Shown here piece after piece: positions 25,646-35,397 of a DNA stretch of 64,000 nucleotides. The DNA lies in the NCBI GenBank assembly GCA_002471225.1, contig DKPO01000017.1:42560-106559 (forward strand), written 5' to 3'. The notes under the pieces are model-generated. The model was not told where the DNA came from, made no database searches, and saw nothing but the letters and a program-made list of their open reading frames with translations. The DNA comes from Porphyromonadaceae bacterium UBA7332. GTDB taxonomy: Bacteria; Bacteroidota; Bacteroidia; Bacteroidales; UBA7332. Numbering within the stretch: position 1 is the first letter of the stretch; each line of letters begins with the position of its first letter. The translations under genes and the position numbers were made by a program.

Positions 25646-27493
25646 ATGAGAATAACTATTTTAGCATCTGCAATGCTATGTGCGTCAATTGTTTCTGCGA
25701 AGACGCATAAATTTGAAATGATAGATTTTGGTATAAAACCAAATACATCAGAAAATATATCTCCTCTAATGGTTAAAGCTTTAAATCAAATTAAAGCTCA
25801 AGTGAAAAAAGGGGATAAGATTGAAATCTATTTCGAAAAAGGAGCTTATAATTTCCATCCTGAAGGCTCCTCTCAAAAAGAGTATTATATATCTAATCAT
25901 GATCAGGATAATCCGAAATCTGTAGGTATTGCTGTAGAGCAATTGAATAATTTTACGATAGACGGAAATGGATCAGATTTCCTGTTTCATGGTCGTATGC
26001 TGCCTGTCTCTCTGGTTGGAGATACATCCGTTGTCTTGAAGAATTTTAATGTTGACTTTCCGAATCCGCACATTGCACAAGTTCAGATTCTTTCAAATAA
26101 TCCTGAGACCGGAGAAGTTGTTTATGAGATTGCGCCTTGGGTGAATTATCGGATTGTTGGTAACAATCTTGAAGTTTATGGAGATGGTTGGAGTCATATT
26201 CCATCCTGGGGTATTGCTTTTGAGGAAAAGACAAAGCACTTGGTTTATAATACAAGTGATATAGGCTTGGGTACAAAAAATGTAGAAGAGATAGCACCTC
26301 GTAAAATTCGCTCTAAGAGCTGGAAGAACGAGAAGCTGATTCCGGGTACTGTTATCGCGATGCGTGGATATGGGAGACCAACTCCCGGTGTATTCATAAC
26401 GCATTCCAAAGATGTCAAACTGGAGAATATAAATATGCACTATGCGGAAGGTATGGGGCTTTTGGCTCAGATGTCTGAAAATCTTACTTTGGATAAGTTT
26501 AATGTATGTTTACGAGGTGATTCTGATCCAAGATACTTTACGACTCAGGCTGATGCAACACATTTTTCAGCATGTAAGGGTTATATTAAAAGTGTGAATG
26601 GGCTTTATGAAGGAATGATGGATGATGCGATTAATGTCCATGGAACCTATTTAAATATAAAAGATCAGATAAACGCTACGACTGTTGAGGCTGTCTATAT
26701 GCATCCGCAGGCATGGGGATTCGAATGGGGACGACCAAACGATAAAGTTCAATTTGTCTCATCTAAAACAATGGAGTTGTTTGATGGTGTTAATCAGGTT
26801 AAGTCTATCGTTCCGGTAGATAAACCAACCACCCATGGCGCCAAAGTTTTTCGTATAGAGTTTGAAAATCCATTAAGCTTTAAATTCACAAAAGATCAAC
26901 CTGTAGGAATCGAAAATCTGACATGGACGCCGGAGGTGTATTTTGCAGATAACGTAATTCGTAACAACCGTGCGAGAGGAACCTTATTCAGTACACCTAA
27001 AAAGACCGTTGTTGAACGAAATTATTTTGATCATACTTCCGGAACGGCTATTCTTCTTTGTGGCGATTGTAATGGTTGGTATGAGACAGGTGCTTGTAAA
27101 GAGGTTATAATTAGAGATAACTATTTTAAGAATGCTCTAACGAATATGTTTCAGTTTACCAATGCAGTTATCTCTATATATCCGGAAATACCTAATCTGA
27201 AAGATCAGAAGAAATATTTTCATGGAGGTTCTAAAACGGGTATTGTGATAGAGAATAATGTTTTTGATACGTTTGATTCCCCTCTTCTGTATGCCAAATC
27301 AATTGATGGTTTGGTTTTTAGGAAAAATAAAATTGTTCACAACAATGACTATTCAGCTTTCCACTGGAATAAAAAACCTTTTATGCTGGAAAGAGCTATT
27401 AATGTAAAGATCGAAAAGAATTCAGAGAAATATTCTTTGAAAGATGATGTAAAATTGAATGACTCAGATGTTAATTTGATTATTGTAAAATAA
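25646..27493 (+). CDS. GH110 family alpha-1,3-galactosidase
   Basis: A 615-residue secreted parallel beta-helix enzyme. After a signal peptide (about 1-18) the opening MIDFGIKPNTSENISPLMVKAL and the segments NNFTIDGNGSDFLFHGRM and VVLKNFNVDF match GH110 (BtGal110-like) enzymes. Right-handed helix coils continue to the end (GVFITHSKDVKLENINMHY, ADNVIRNNRARGTLF, VIENNVFDTFDSPL). GH110 enzymes remove terminal alpha-1,3-galactose, either only from branched blood-group B structures or also from linear ones; the subtype cannot be read from sequence by eye. I chose ATG 25646, which gives a clean signal peptide; the open frame extends upstream into the terminator T-run. Neighbouring GH109 suggests joint removal of A and B determinants. 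Confidence 0.88.
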   Translation: MRITILASAMLCASIVSAKTHKFEMIDFGIKPNTSENISPLMVKALNQIKAQVKKGDKIEIYFEKGAYNFHPEGSSQKEYYISNHDQDNPKSVGIAVEQLNNFTIDGNGSDFLFHGRMLPVSLVGDTSVVLKNFNVDFPNPHIAQVQILSNNPETGEVVYEIAPWVNYRIVGNNLEVYGDGWSHIPSWGIAFEEKTKHLVYNTSDIGLGTKNVEEIAPRKIRSKSWKNEKLIPGTVIAMRGYGRPTPGVFITHSKDVKLENINMHYAEGMGLLAQMSENLTLDKFNVCLRGDSDPRYFTTQADATHFSACKGYIKSVNGLYEGMMDDAINVHGTYLNIKDQINATTVEAVYMHPQAWGFEWGRPNDKVQFVSSKTMELFDGVNQVKSIVPVDKPTTHGAKVFRIEFENPLSFKFTKDQPVGIENLTWTPEVYFADNVIRNNRARGTLFSTPKKTVVERNYFDHTSGTAILLCGDCNGWYETGACKEVIIRDNYFKNALTNMFQFTNAVISIYPEIPNLKDQKKYFHGGSKTGIVIENNVFDTFDSPLLYAKSIDGLVFRKNKIVHNNDYSAFHWNKKPFMLERAINVKIEKNSEKYSLKDDVKLNDSDVNLIIVK

Positions 27494-27560
27494 TTTCAAT
27501 TGTCATTAATTGCTTGTTTTAAATATAATAAGGAGTATATATTAGTAGTAACTCCTATTG

Positions 27561-27594
27561 AAGTGTCAGACTTTTGGGTCTGGCACTTTCTTTT
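27561..27594 (+). terminator. Terminator after the GH110 gene
   Basis: An 11-bp stem with one G-U pair (arms 27561-27571 and 27578-27588), six-base loop and a T-rich tail, 67 bases past the GH110 stop. Confidence 0.8.
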
Positions 27595-27821
27595 TAATAA
27601 TGATTTTGTGTTTTATAAAAAATATAAATTTTTCAGGCTTATTTCTTCTCGGCGTTTTTATTGTTTGCGTGTTAAAATTAACTGTGCTATTGATTGCTTT
27701 ATTCGTTTTGTAGTTGTGCGTTTTTGGCATTAGTTTTATTTAAAGTGAAAATCATCTTAAAAGTATCTCTCAAATAGGGCTTATTTATATGTTAAATGTG
27801 AAAAAATAAATACGATATAAG

Positions 27822-27851
27822 TTTGAATATTAATTTAAGTTTATATATTTG
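27822..27851 (+). promoter_or_regulatory. Bacteroidota-type promoter of a small transcription unit
   Basis: TTTG at 27822-27825 and TATATTTG at 27844-27851 are 18 bases apart, a near-perfect match to the Bacteroidota housekeeping promoter. The next open frame downstream is the 37-codon ORF at 28061, and a terminator follows at 28206. Confidence 0.75.
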
Positions 27852-27984
27852 CCGCCGTGATATTCTGAATAACTCAGATGTATTATGATGAATGATTGCT
27901 TTGGAAAAATCAAATTGGTAACTTATTTGAATAAATAATAACTCAAATGTGTGAATAAATATATATATGTTGACATCATAAATT

Positions 27985-28029
27985 ATTCTTATTAATCTGA
28001 AGATATATAATAAATATTCTTATTAATCT
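27985..28029 (+). repeat. 14-bp direct repeat, 31 bp apart
   Basis: ATTCTTATTAATCT occurs at 27985-27998 and again at 28016-28029. The centres are 31 bases apart, close to three helical turns, and lie in the leader of the small transcription unit. It may be an operator pair or a simple duplication. Confidence 0.5.
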
Positions 28030-28060
28030 AATTATTTCATAAACTAAACTCTAATCATGC

Positions 28061-28174
28061 ATGAAAAAAGAATCTAGAAACATGCTCTTACTTCTCTCCG
28101 GAGTGCTAAGTGCATATCCTGGTCATTCATATAATATAAGTATGATACTATCTAACAAGTTAAGATCAAGTTAG
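28061..28174 (+). pseudogene. 37-codon ORF resembling the 5' end of a susC gene
   Basis: The frame encodes MKKESRNMLLLLSGVLSAYPG and continues to a stop at 28172-28174. It looks like a short SusC-type signal peptide that then ends. The 21 bases before it (28028-28048) are identical to those before the real susC start (28869-28889), and in both cases ATGCATGAAAA begins within a dozen bases. With its own promoter (27822) and terminator (28206) it forms a complete small unit. It is most likely the remnant of a duplicated susC leader; a functional leader peptide or small RNA is possible. No homologue is recognised. Confidence 0.5.
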
Positions 28175-28205
28175 TCGAAGTTACAGTTTATAACTACAAA
28201 AAAAT

Positions 28206-28253
28206 AAGTTCCCATTTTGACCTATATTTGCCGGTCTGAAATGGGGCTTTTTT
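28206..28253 (+). terminator. Terminator of the small susC-like unit
   Basis: An imperfect stem of about 16 bp with G-U pairs (arms about 28206-28222 and 28233-28249) and a T-run of six. It closes the unit that begins at the 27844 promoter. Confidence 0.75.
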
Positions 28254-28681
28254 AGAAATACTTTCTGCGCTTGATTTTTAAACGTATGGTTGAATCCTGA
28301 TACTGTGTCTCGTGAGTCATAACGAGATTCAACTGTGGCTCACTATTGAATGGAAATCGAATTTAATGAACGAAATCAGTGCGTTATCAGATTTTATAGG
28401 TTGTGTAATTAATTGGCTATTTGATGGTTTCGAAACACGGATGGGCATAAATCCCATCCCTACGGCGATTAATATGAAGCATTGAAAAATATTTTACGCT
28501 GTCGTAAAGCTTTGAAACTGTATATAACGCTATCGCTTACAGATTATAAGTCCATATTGTAACCTATAAACTTGTTTACAGTCTCTTTTTTTTATTTTGA
28601 TTGTAATTTACTGAAAAATATTCAGTTAATATAGTTTATTTTTATATGTAATAATATTATTGATAAAATTAAGATATTTTC
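28254..28681. other. Gene-free region with several hairpins upstream of susC
   Basis: No gene is seen. Folded elements include an inverted repeat around CTCGTGAGTCATAACGAG near 28312-28329, a 7-bp stem GGATGGG/CCCATCC at 28439-28459 resembling a small REP-type element, and a long-range pairing of AAACTGTA near 28516 with TACAGTCTC near 28577 that runs into a T-rich stretch. The richer GC content around 28430-28470 stands out from the flanks. Function unknown. Confidence 0.4.
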
Positions 28682-28711
28682 TTTGTGATGATAAATATTG
28701 TTCTATATTTG
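28682..28711 (+). promoter_or_regulatory. Promoter of the first susC operon
   Basis: TTTG at 28682-28685 and TATATTTG at 28704-28711 with an 18-base spacer match the Bacteroidota promoter. Transcription would begin near 28718, giving a leader of about 185 bases before the susC start. Confidence 0.8.
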
Positions 28712-28902
28712 CAGCGTATTACAATTGAATTAAAAAATAACGATTAATCAGAAAGCGGTATTCATTTACAGCTAATTAAAATCTAATACTCTATTTAAAG
28801 ATTGAAGAATTGATTGGGAGAGAGATGAGTTTTTTGAATAGAGAACTGAATAAAAATAAATGTTTTTACTAATTATTTCATAAACTAAAACCATTTTAAT
28901 GC

Positions 28903-31900
28903 ATGAAAACTTTTTATTTGGATAAGCGGAGGTGGCGTTTAGGCTCTTTGGTAAGCTGTCTTTTGCTTAGTTCTCCATTTGTTTATGCAAATGACAAATC
29001 AAAGGTGTCAGATGAATCAGTCTTTTCGACTAAGGAGTACAATTACTCCATTCAGCAGAACAAGAAAAAAGCGACAAGGATCGTTAAAGGGACAGTTATT
29101 TCCGGAGAGGATAATTTGCCGATTATCGGGGCAAATGTCTGGGTGAAAAATGGAACAGAAGGTGCTATTACCGATATCGATGGTAATTATTCTATCAAAG
29201 TCGAGGGGGTAGCTCCGGTATTAACTTTTTCTTATGTCGGAATGAAGTCTCAGGATGTGGCTGTCGGAGATAAGCAAGTAATTAATGTTACTTTATCTCC
29301 TGATTCAGAACAATTGGATGAGGTGGTTATTGTAGGTTATGGTAGTCAAAAGAAAGAAAGTGTAGTCGGCGCTATTTCTACAGTTGACGTAACAAATTTG
29401 AAAATACCATCAGCTTCAGTTTCAAATGCTTTGGCAGGTCAGTTAGCCGGTGTTGTGGCGATGACCCGTTCCGGAGAACCAGGTAAAGGCAGTAGCTCTG
29501 AGTTTTATATTCGTGGGGTTTCGTCTTTTAAAGGAACATCCAAACCATTGGTATTGGTAGATGGTATTGAACGTGAACTCGATTTGGTCGATACAGATGA
29601 TATCGCATCATTCTCTATTCTTAAAGATGCTTCTGCTTCAGCTGTTTACGGTGTACGCGGAGCCAATGGGGTAATTCTGATTACTACGAGAAAAGGATCT
29701 GAAGGTAAACCTAAGATTTCAGTAAGGGCTGAGGCTGGTATCACGCAGCCAACAAAAATGCCTAAAATGGTAAATTCAATGCAGTGGGCTGAATTGTATA
29801 ATGAAGCTTTGGGCAGAGAATATTACACACCTGAAGAAATCCAGAAATATGCTACGAATGCAGATTCTGATTTATATCCGAATGTAAACTGGATTGATGA
29901 GCTTTACAGAGATCATGCATTTAATCAACGTGTGAATTTAAATATTACCGGGGGTGGTAGTATTGCTAAATATTTTATTTCCGGAGCCTTCTATAATGAG
30001 GGATCAATCTTTAAAAATGCCGGAGACAGATACGATTATAACTCATCGATAAATTATAATAAATTCAATTTCCGCGCGAATATTGATTTGTCACTTACGA
30101 AATCAACAACCGTAAATGTCAATCTCGCTAATATTTATGAGAAATCATTCAGACCGGGAGCTTCAAATGGTGATATTTGGGGATATACATTTAATACTTC
30201 TCCAAATGCCTTTCCGGTAGAGTACTCAGATGGAACTATTTCTGCGCCGGCATCGGCTTCAGGTTTTAACCCATGGAACTTATTGGTTCACTCAGGATAT
30301 AGTGAACAATTCTGGAACTCTTCACAATCTTTGATCGGTATTAATCAGGATTTCAGTGAAATTATTACTCCGGGCTTAACTGCTCAGATTAAATTCTCAT
30401 GGGATGCTTTCAATACCTCTACACAATTAAGAAAGAAAGAGCCACGGCAGTACCACGCAACAGGTCGTGATCCTGAAACAGGTGCTTTGATTTATGATCA
30501 GATATATGCTGGTAGTGAGGAATTAGCATACTCCAGAAGCACAGATGGAACAATGACCACTTATTTGGAGGGATCAATCAACTATACGCGTTTGTTTGCT
30601 GAAAAGCATCGTGTAGGAGGTCTATTTCTATATAATCATAAAATCCACGTAAGAACTCAGGAGGGTGATAAGTTCAGATCATTACCATATAAAAATCAGG
30701 GTATTGCAGCACGTGCAACTTATGCATTTGATGAAAGATACTTTGCAGAGTTTAATATGGGTTATAATGGTTCTGAGAACTTTGCCCGCGGACATCGTTT
30801 TGGTTTCTTCCCTGCAGGTGCTATCGGATGGATGATGTCAAATGAAAAATGGTGGGAGCCAATCAGTAAATCAGTAGATATGTTAAAGCTGAAGGCTTCT
30901 TACGGTAAAGTAGGTAATGATGCCATCGGCGGCGGAAGAAGATGGATGTATGAGCCGACAATTGTTGGCGGTGGCTCCTGGTACTACGGAGAAACCGGTG
31001 GTGAAGGTGGCGGTGGTATCCGTATCGGAGATGTGGAAAACTTGAACGTAAGTTGGGAAGAAGCATTGAAGTTTAATGCCGGAATTGAGTTTTCATTATT
31101 TGAGAAGTTAAAAATTCAGGCAGATTACTTTAAAGAACATCGTACAGGTATTTTCCTTCAGCGTGCAGGGCTTCCTGCGATCGTAGGTATTACAAATATA
31201 CCTTATACAAATATCGGGGAAACCAGTAATCAAGGTTTTGACGGAACATTAGAATATAATCAAAAGGTAGGTGAGGTGTATCTGACAGCACGAGGTAACT
31301 TTACATATAACCGTAATAAGTTATTAAATAATGATGAACCGGATTGGCAGTACAAATATCAGAATGCAATAGGTAAACCATTTGGAGCCGGAGGAGCTTA
31401 TCAGCCATTCGGATTAGTGGCTATCGGGTATTTCGAATCGCAAGAAGATATAGATAACAGCCCTCGCCAGACATATGGTGAATATCGTGTAGGTGATATC
31501 AAATATCAGGATATCAATGGTGATGGTAAAATCGATACTTATGACCGTGTTGCGATAGGTTATACAAATATGCCTGAAATCGTTTATGGATTTGGTATGA
31601 CAGCAAATTGGAAAAATTTCGATGTAAATGTATTCTTCCAAGGGGTTAGCCATGTATCATTCTTTACCGGAGGAACATCAATGGAACCGTTTACAAGTGG
31701 AAATATGGGACGTGCAGCCATTAATGCAGACCTGTATGATCATGCATGGAAAACGACTAATACACCGGAGCAGAACGCAAATGCTTTATATCCCCGACTA
31801 AGTATAGGGGGAGCAGCAGGTAGCTCTAATAATTATCGCGCATCAACAGCTACGTTAAGAGATGGTAGCTTCTTACGTTTGAAAAATGTAGAAATAGGGT

Positions 31901-32082
31901 ATTCAATACCTAAATCAGTATTGAGATCTACATTCATCAGTAATTTCCGTGTCTATATGGCAGGAAATAATTTAGCAACTTTCAGCAAATTCAAATTATG
32001 GGATCCTGAAAGAGGAAATGGTGACGGATCAGGATATCCACCATCAAGAATTGTTTCTTTAGGTATTACAGCAAACTTCTAA
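28903..32082 (+). CDS. susC: SusC-family TonB-linked outer-membrane transporter (locus 1)
   Basis: A 1059-residue outer-membrane receptor. A signal peptide (about 1-28) is followed by a carboxypeptidase-regulatory-like domain (about 60-145: RIVKGTVISGEDNLPIIGANVWVKNG), the TonB-box-like DEVVIVGYG (near 140) and the plug (about 150-255: SVSNALAGQLAGVVAMTRSGEPG, DASASAVYGVRGANGVILITTRKG). A 22-strand barrel fills the rest and ends in ITANF, the usual aromatic end. Together with SusD, encoded 3 bases downstream, it imports glycan or peptide fragments. An N-terminal STN anti-sigma-interacting domain is absent, so control by a linked ECF sigma/anti-sigma pair is unlikely. The neighbourhood (GH109, GH110, M60-like protease) suggests host mucin fragments as cargo. 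Confidence 0.95.
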   Translation: MKTFYLDKRRWRLGSLVSCLLLSSPFVYANDKSKVSDESVFSTKEYNYSIQQNKKKATRIVKGTVISGEDNLPIIGANVWVKNGTEGAITDIDGNYSIKVEGVAPVLTFSYVGMKSQDVAVGDKQVINVTLSPDSEQLDEVVIVGYGSQKKESVVGAISTVDVTNLKIPSASVSNALAGQLAGVVAMTRSGEPGKGSSSEFYIRGVSSFKGTSKPLVLVDGIERELDLVDTDDIASFSILKDASASAVYGVRGANGVILITTRKGSEGKPKISVRAEAGITQPTKMPKMVNSMQWAELYNEALGREYYTPEEIQKYATNADSDLYPNVNWIDELYRDHAFNQRVNLNITGGGSIAKYFISGAFYNEGSIFKNAGDRYDYNSSINYNKFNFRANIDLSLTKSTTVNVNLANIYEKSFRPGASNGDIWGYTFNTSPNAFPVEYSDGTISAPASASGFNPWNLLVHSGYSEQFWNSSQSLIGINQDFSEIITPGLTAQIKFSWDAFNTSTQLRKKEPRQYHATGRDPETGALIYDQIYAGSEELAYSRSTDGTMTTYLEGSINYTRLFAEKHRVGGLFLYNHKIHVRTQEGDKFRSLPYKNQGIAARATYAFDERYFAEFNMGYNGSENFARGHRFGFFPAGAIGWMMSNEKWWEPISKSVDMLKLKASYGKVGNDAIGGGRRWMYEPTIVGGGSWYYGETGGEGGGGIRIGDVENLNVSWEEALKFNAGIEFSLFEKLKIQADYFKEHRTGIFLQRAGLPAIVGITNIPYTNIGETSNQGFDGTLEYNQKVGEVYLTARGNFTYNRNKLLNNDEPDWQYKYQNAIGKPFGAGGAYQPFGLVAIGYFESQEDIDNSPRQTYGEYRVGDIKYQDINGDGKIDTYDRVAIGYTNMPEIVYGFGMTANWKNFDVNVFFQGVSHVSFFTGGTSMEPFTSGNMGRAAINADLYDHAWKTTNTPEQNANALYPRLSIGGAAGSSNNYRASTATLRDGSFLRLKNVEIGYSIPKSVLRSTFISNFRVYMAGNNLATFSKFKLWDPERGNGDGSGYPPSRIVSLGITANF

Positions 32083-32085
32083 AAA

Positions 32086-33966
32086 ATGAACACAATGAAT
32101 TTCAATAGATTAGTATATAAAGGGATGATTGCTTTATCTATACTATGTACAGCAGGTGTAAGTACATCTTGTGATAGTTTTCTGGATAAGCAGGAAGATG
32201 AGGCATTAACATTTGACAAAATATGGACTCAGCGTAGTACAACTCGTCAATATTGGCTACATACAATGAGTTTTTTGCCGAATGATGCAGACGATTTTAA
32301 CTATTCTCCATGGCAGGGAGCTTCAGATGAGGGTTCCGTGACTTATAATAGAGATACAAGATGGATAAACTTCGGTTCATGGAATCCATCGAATGTTCCT
32401 TATTATAAAATGCAGGCTTATTATCAAGGTATCCGCGAGTGTAATATATTTTTACAAAATGCAGATAGATGTAACGACCCGTTATTAACAGCAGGTGAAT
32501 TAGGTGAATGGAAAGTTCAAACCCGTTTTGCACGAGCATATTATTATTTTCTAATGCTCCGTATCTACGGACCGGTATTTTTGGTAGGTGATGAGTTGTT
32601 GGATTTTACAGCATCAACGGAAGCTTTAGAAAGACCTCGTAATACGTGGGATGAGTGTGTACAATATGTAGTTGATGAAATGACTGCCTGTGCTAACGAT
32701 CCGAATATGAAAGACGGATGGGGTACAGCCCGTGAAAAAGGCTTAGCGACGAAAGGAGCCTGTCAGGCAGTTGTAGCTCGCTTGAAACTTTATTCTGCTC
32801 GTGATTTATTTAATGGTAATAAATTATACGCCGGACTTATTAATCCTGATGGACGAAATCTGTTTCCTCAAACGTATGATGCCAATAAATGGTTAGAAGC
32901 AGCAAATGCAGCAAAGGTTTTGATCGATAATCCGTTATATGAGCTTTACCGTAAAGGAGATGGTTCTAATCCATATGAAAACTGGTTAGGTATTACGCAA
33001 GCAGACTGGAATTCAGAATTGATATGGACAACTGGCCGTAAAGGACGTTATACGGTGAGTGTGCATACTGTTCCGACCGGGGTAGCCGGAACGGCTTATG
33101 GGGGAGTCGGTCCGACACAACAACAAGTGGATGCTTTCGCCATGAAAAACGGAAAATATCCTATTACAGGATATAAATCAAATGGAGATCCTATTATTGA
33201 TGAAACATCAGGTTACTCTGAAGAAGGTAAAAGTTCCTGGACTTACCCTGCATGGGGTGGAGTACAGTCATTTACTAAGAATATGCCTAATATGTATAAG
33301 AATCGTGAGCCACGTTTCTATATCTCAGTATTCTTTGGTGATACCGAGTGGTTCCATGGAGATAAAAAAACATTGATTTCTTTTGCTAAGAATGGGAACG
33401 GGAATAAATCCCATGACTATCCTAAGTCAGGTTATGTAATCAATCGTTTTTATGATCATACTCAGAACTCTTCAGCAGGACAATGGGGTAATATCGTATT
33501 CCCTACATTCAGACTGGGAGAGATGTATCTTAACTTTATTGAAGCTGTTCTTGAATGTAAAAAGAGAGGTGTTGCTCTTCCGGGTGGATATGAGTCTTTA
33601 GCTATGGAATTATGGGATGATCTAAGAGATCGTGCGGGAGTACCTCCGATAATGGAAGTATACCCGGGTTCATCAACTGATCGTTTAATAGAATTAGTAC
33701 GTGCAGAAAGACGCGTGGAATTGGTTTATGAAAATCATAGATACTTTGATACACGAACATGGATGATTGCTGAAAAAACAGATGGCGGTCCAATGTATGG
33801 TATGGATACAACCGTTCCTGCTAAAAATGCAACAGACACACCTGATGCATTCTGGAGCAGAACTGTGTTTGAAACACGTGTATTTAAGCCAAACCATTAT
33901 TTGTATCCATTCTCACAAAGAGAATTAGATAGAAATAAAAAATTAGTTCAAAACTATGGTTGGTAA
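32086..33966 (+). CDS. susD: SusD/RagB-family substrate-binding lipoprotein (locus 1)
   Basis: A 626-residue lipoprotein starting 3 bases after susC. The lipobox is VSTSC (about residues 25-29) followed by DSFLDKQEDEAL. SusD features include the TPR-like helices (RECNIFLQNADRCNDP, RFARAYYYFLMLRIYGPVFLV) and the C-terminal FRLGEMYLNFIEAVLECKK and LVRAERRVELVYENHRYFDTRTW segments. It forms the lid of the SusC channel and captures substrate at the surface. It is longer than classical SusD (about 550 residues), as is usual for loci handling host glycans or proteins. The next gene, a surface glycan-binding lipoprotein, starts 40 bases later. Confidence 0.95.
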   Translation: MNTMNFNRLVYKGMIALSILCTAGVSTSCDSFLDKQEDEALTFDKIWTQRSTTRQYWLHTMSFLPNDADDFNYSPWQGASDEGSVTYNRDTRWINFGSWNPSNVPYYKMQAYYQGIRECNIFLQNADRCNDPLLTAGELGEWKVQTRFARAYYYFLMLRIYGPVFLVGDELLDFTASTEALERPRNTWDECVQYVVDEMTACANDPNMKDGWGTAREKGLATKGACQAVVARLKLYSARDLFNGNKLYAGLINPDGRNLFPQTYDANKWLEAANAAKVLIDNPLYELYRKGDGSNPYENWLGITQADWNSELIWTTGRKGRYTVSVHTVPTGVAGTAYGGVGPTQQQVDAFAMKNGKYPITGYKSNGDPIIDETSGYSEEGKSSWTYPAWGGVQSFTKNMPNMYKNREPRFYISVFFGDTEWFHGDKKTLISFAKNGNGNKSHDYPKSGYVINRFYDHTQNSSAGQWGNIVFPTFRLGEMYLNFIEAVLECKKRGVALPGGYESLAMELWDDLRDRAGVPPIMEVYPGSSTDRLIELVRAERRVELVYENHRYFDTRTWMIAEKTDGGPMYGMDTTVPAKNATDTPDAFWSRTVFETRVFKPNHYLYPFSQRELDRNKKLVQNYGW

Positions 33967-34006
33967 TTCTTATCAAATAGAAATATCAGAATAGAGAATT
34001 ATTAAA

Positions 34007-35365
34007 ATGAAAAATTTCGAAACAATGAAACATAAATTAGGATTAGTCGCAATGACTCTTCTGGCTGCATCGTCTTTGTTTATCGGATGTAATGATAATA
34101 AGGAGCAGTATTTAGAAGATTATTCTACCATCCTTTATTATAAGAATGCAGGAGATATTCCTTTGACATTATATAAAACAGGAGAGAATGCAAACTATAA
34201 TGTGGTTGTAAATAAAGGAGGTTATAACTTAAAAGCTACTGCGAAAGTGACTTCTCAATTAATGTCTGACGCGGCATTAAATATTTATAATGAAATGCAT
34301 GAAACCAATTACGTAGCTTTACCGGCATCATGCTATAGTATGGATCCTACTCAGGTCTTATCATTTTCATCAAGTGAAGATATAAAACTGATAAATGTTG
34401 AATTTTTTACCGATAAGATCTATGATCTGGATAAGGATGTAAACTATGTTCTACCTTTAGAGCTAGTAGATTCAAAAGATTCAATTAACTCTAAGCTGAA
34501 TAAAATGTTTGTTTCGCCAGATGTTATCATTCCGACAATATATCTGAAAGAAGCGGGGGAACAAGATATTCTGCTTGATGCAAATTCACCTGAAACATCA
34601 ACTTTTACCCTTTCTACAGAAATGCCATTTGCTAATCTATGGGATTTTGATTGTACATTAGAGATAGATCAGGCATTATTGGATGAATTTAATGCATCAA
34701 GTGAGGTTAAATATGCTCTTTTACCGAAAGAAGCATATGAGTTTAATCCAACTGTGAAATTTACGTCCGGAAACAGTATGTCTGAAAACATAATCACAAT
34801 TAATAAGTCAAAAATTATTCCTGGTGATTATATGCTTCCTTTGAGATTAACTGATTGTACAAAAGAGACATTTGAAATTGAAAAAGGGAAAGATGTATGT
34901 CTTTTAAAAGTTTCTTATGCGCCACAATCTATTGCCTTGACAGCAGATATGTTGAGTACAAATGCTCAGGAACCTTCAGAGGGTGCTATTGCCGGATTAA
35001 TTGATGGTAATCTGGAAACTTATTTCCACTCAGCATGGAGTGTTTCGGTTGCAAATCCACCGCATTATTTTGAAGTTACACTGAATGAGCCAATTTCGGT
35101 AGTTAAGTTTCAATATTACACTCGCCATAATAGTGGAAATCAGGCGCCTCAGAAAATTGTGGTAAAAGGTAGTAATAATGGTACAGACTATGTGACAATT
35201 CAAACATTTGACAGTGGCTTACCAAAAACAGCAAAAACAGCATTTACTACACCTATTTTCATATCTGAAACAGCTTATAAACACTTACGATTTGAAGTTC
35301 CGATAAGCACAGCAGGTGAAAATAAATATTTCTCAATGGGTGAATTTAAATTATGGGGTGAATAA
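34007..35365 (+). CDS. Surface glycan-binding lipoprotein (DUF1735 + discoidin-like domain)
   Basis: A 452-residue lipoprotein with lipobox LFIGC (about residues 24-28). Two DUF1735-type segments are visible: YSTILYYKNAGDIPLTLYKTGENANYNVVVNKGGYN (about 38-73) with NYVALPASCYSMDP, and a second around LYDANSP-like DILLDANSPETSTFTLSTEMPFANLWDFDCTLEI with YALLPKEAYEFNP. A C-terminal discoidin/F5-8 type C domain (about 325-452) is marked by LIDGNLETYFHSAW and HYFEVTLNEPISVVKFQYYTRHNSG. Proteins with this layout accompany SusCD and bind host glycans at the surface. It lies 40 bases after susD, in the same operon, and is followed by a hairpin before the M60-like gene. Confidence 0.85.
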   Translation: MKNFETMKHKLGLVAMTLLAASSLFIGCNDNKEQYLEDYSTILYYKNAGDIPLTLYKTGENANYNVVVNKGGYNLKATAKVTSQLMSDAALNIYNEMHETNYVALPASCYSMDPTQVLSFSSSEDIKLINVEFFTDKIYDLDKDVNYVLPLELVDSKDSINSKLNKMFVSPDVIIPTIYLKEAGEQDILLDANSPETSTFTLSTEMPFANLWDFDCTLEIDQALLDEFNASSEVKYALLPKEAYEFNPTVKFTSGNSMSENIITINKSKIIPGDYMLPLRLTDCTKETFEIEKGKDVCLLKVSYAPQSIALTADMLSTNAQEPSEGAIAGLIDGNLETYFHSAWSVSVANPPHYFEVTLNEPISVVKFQYYTRHNSGNQAPQKIVVKGSNNGTDYVTIQTFDSGLPKTAKTAFTTPIFISETAYKHLRFEVPISTAGENKYFSMGEFKLWGE

Positions 35366-35397
35366 GTATAGTTAAATAATTAAATAATAAGATTATG

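Noticed and set aside
27500..27733. 77-codon plus-strand ORF after GH110
   Set aside because: The GH110 terminator lies inside it, the composition is low in complexity and no family likeness is seen.
28254..28600. Known riboswitch upstream of susC
   Set aside because: I could not match the stem-loops to any riboswitch class (TPP, cobalamin, SAM, FMN, glycine or others), and the promoter at 28682 lies downstream of it.
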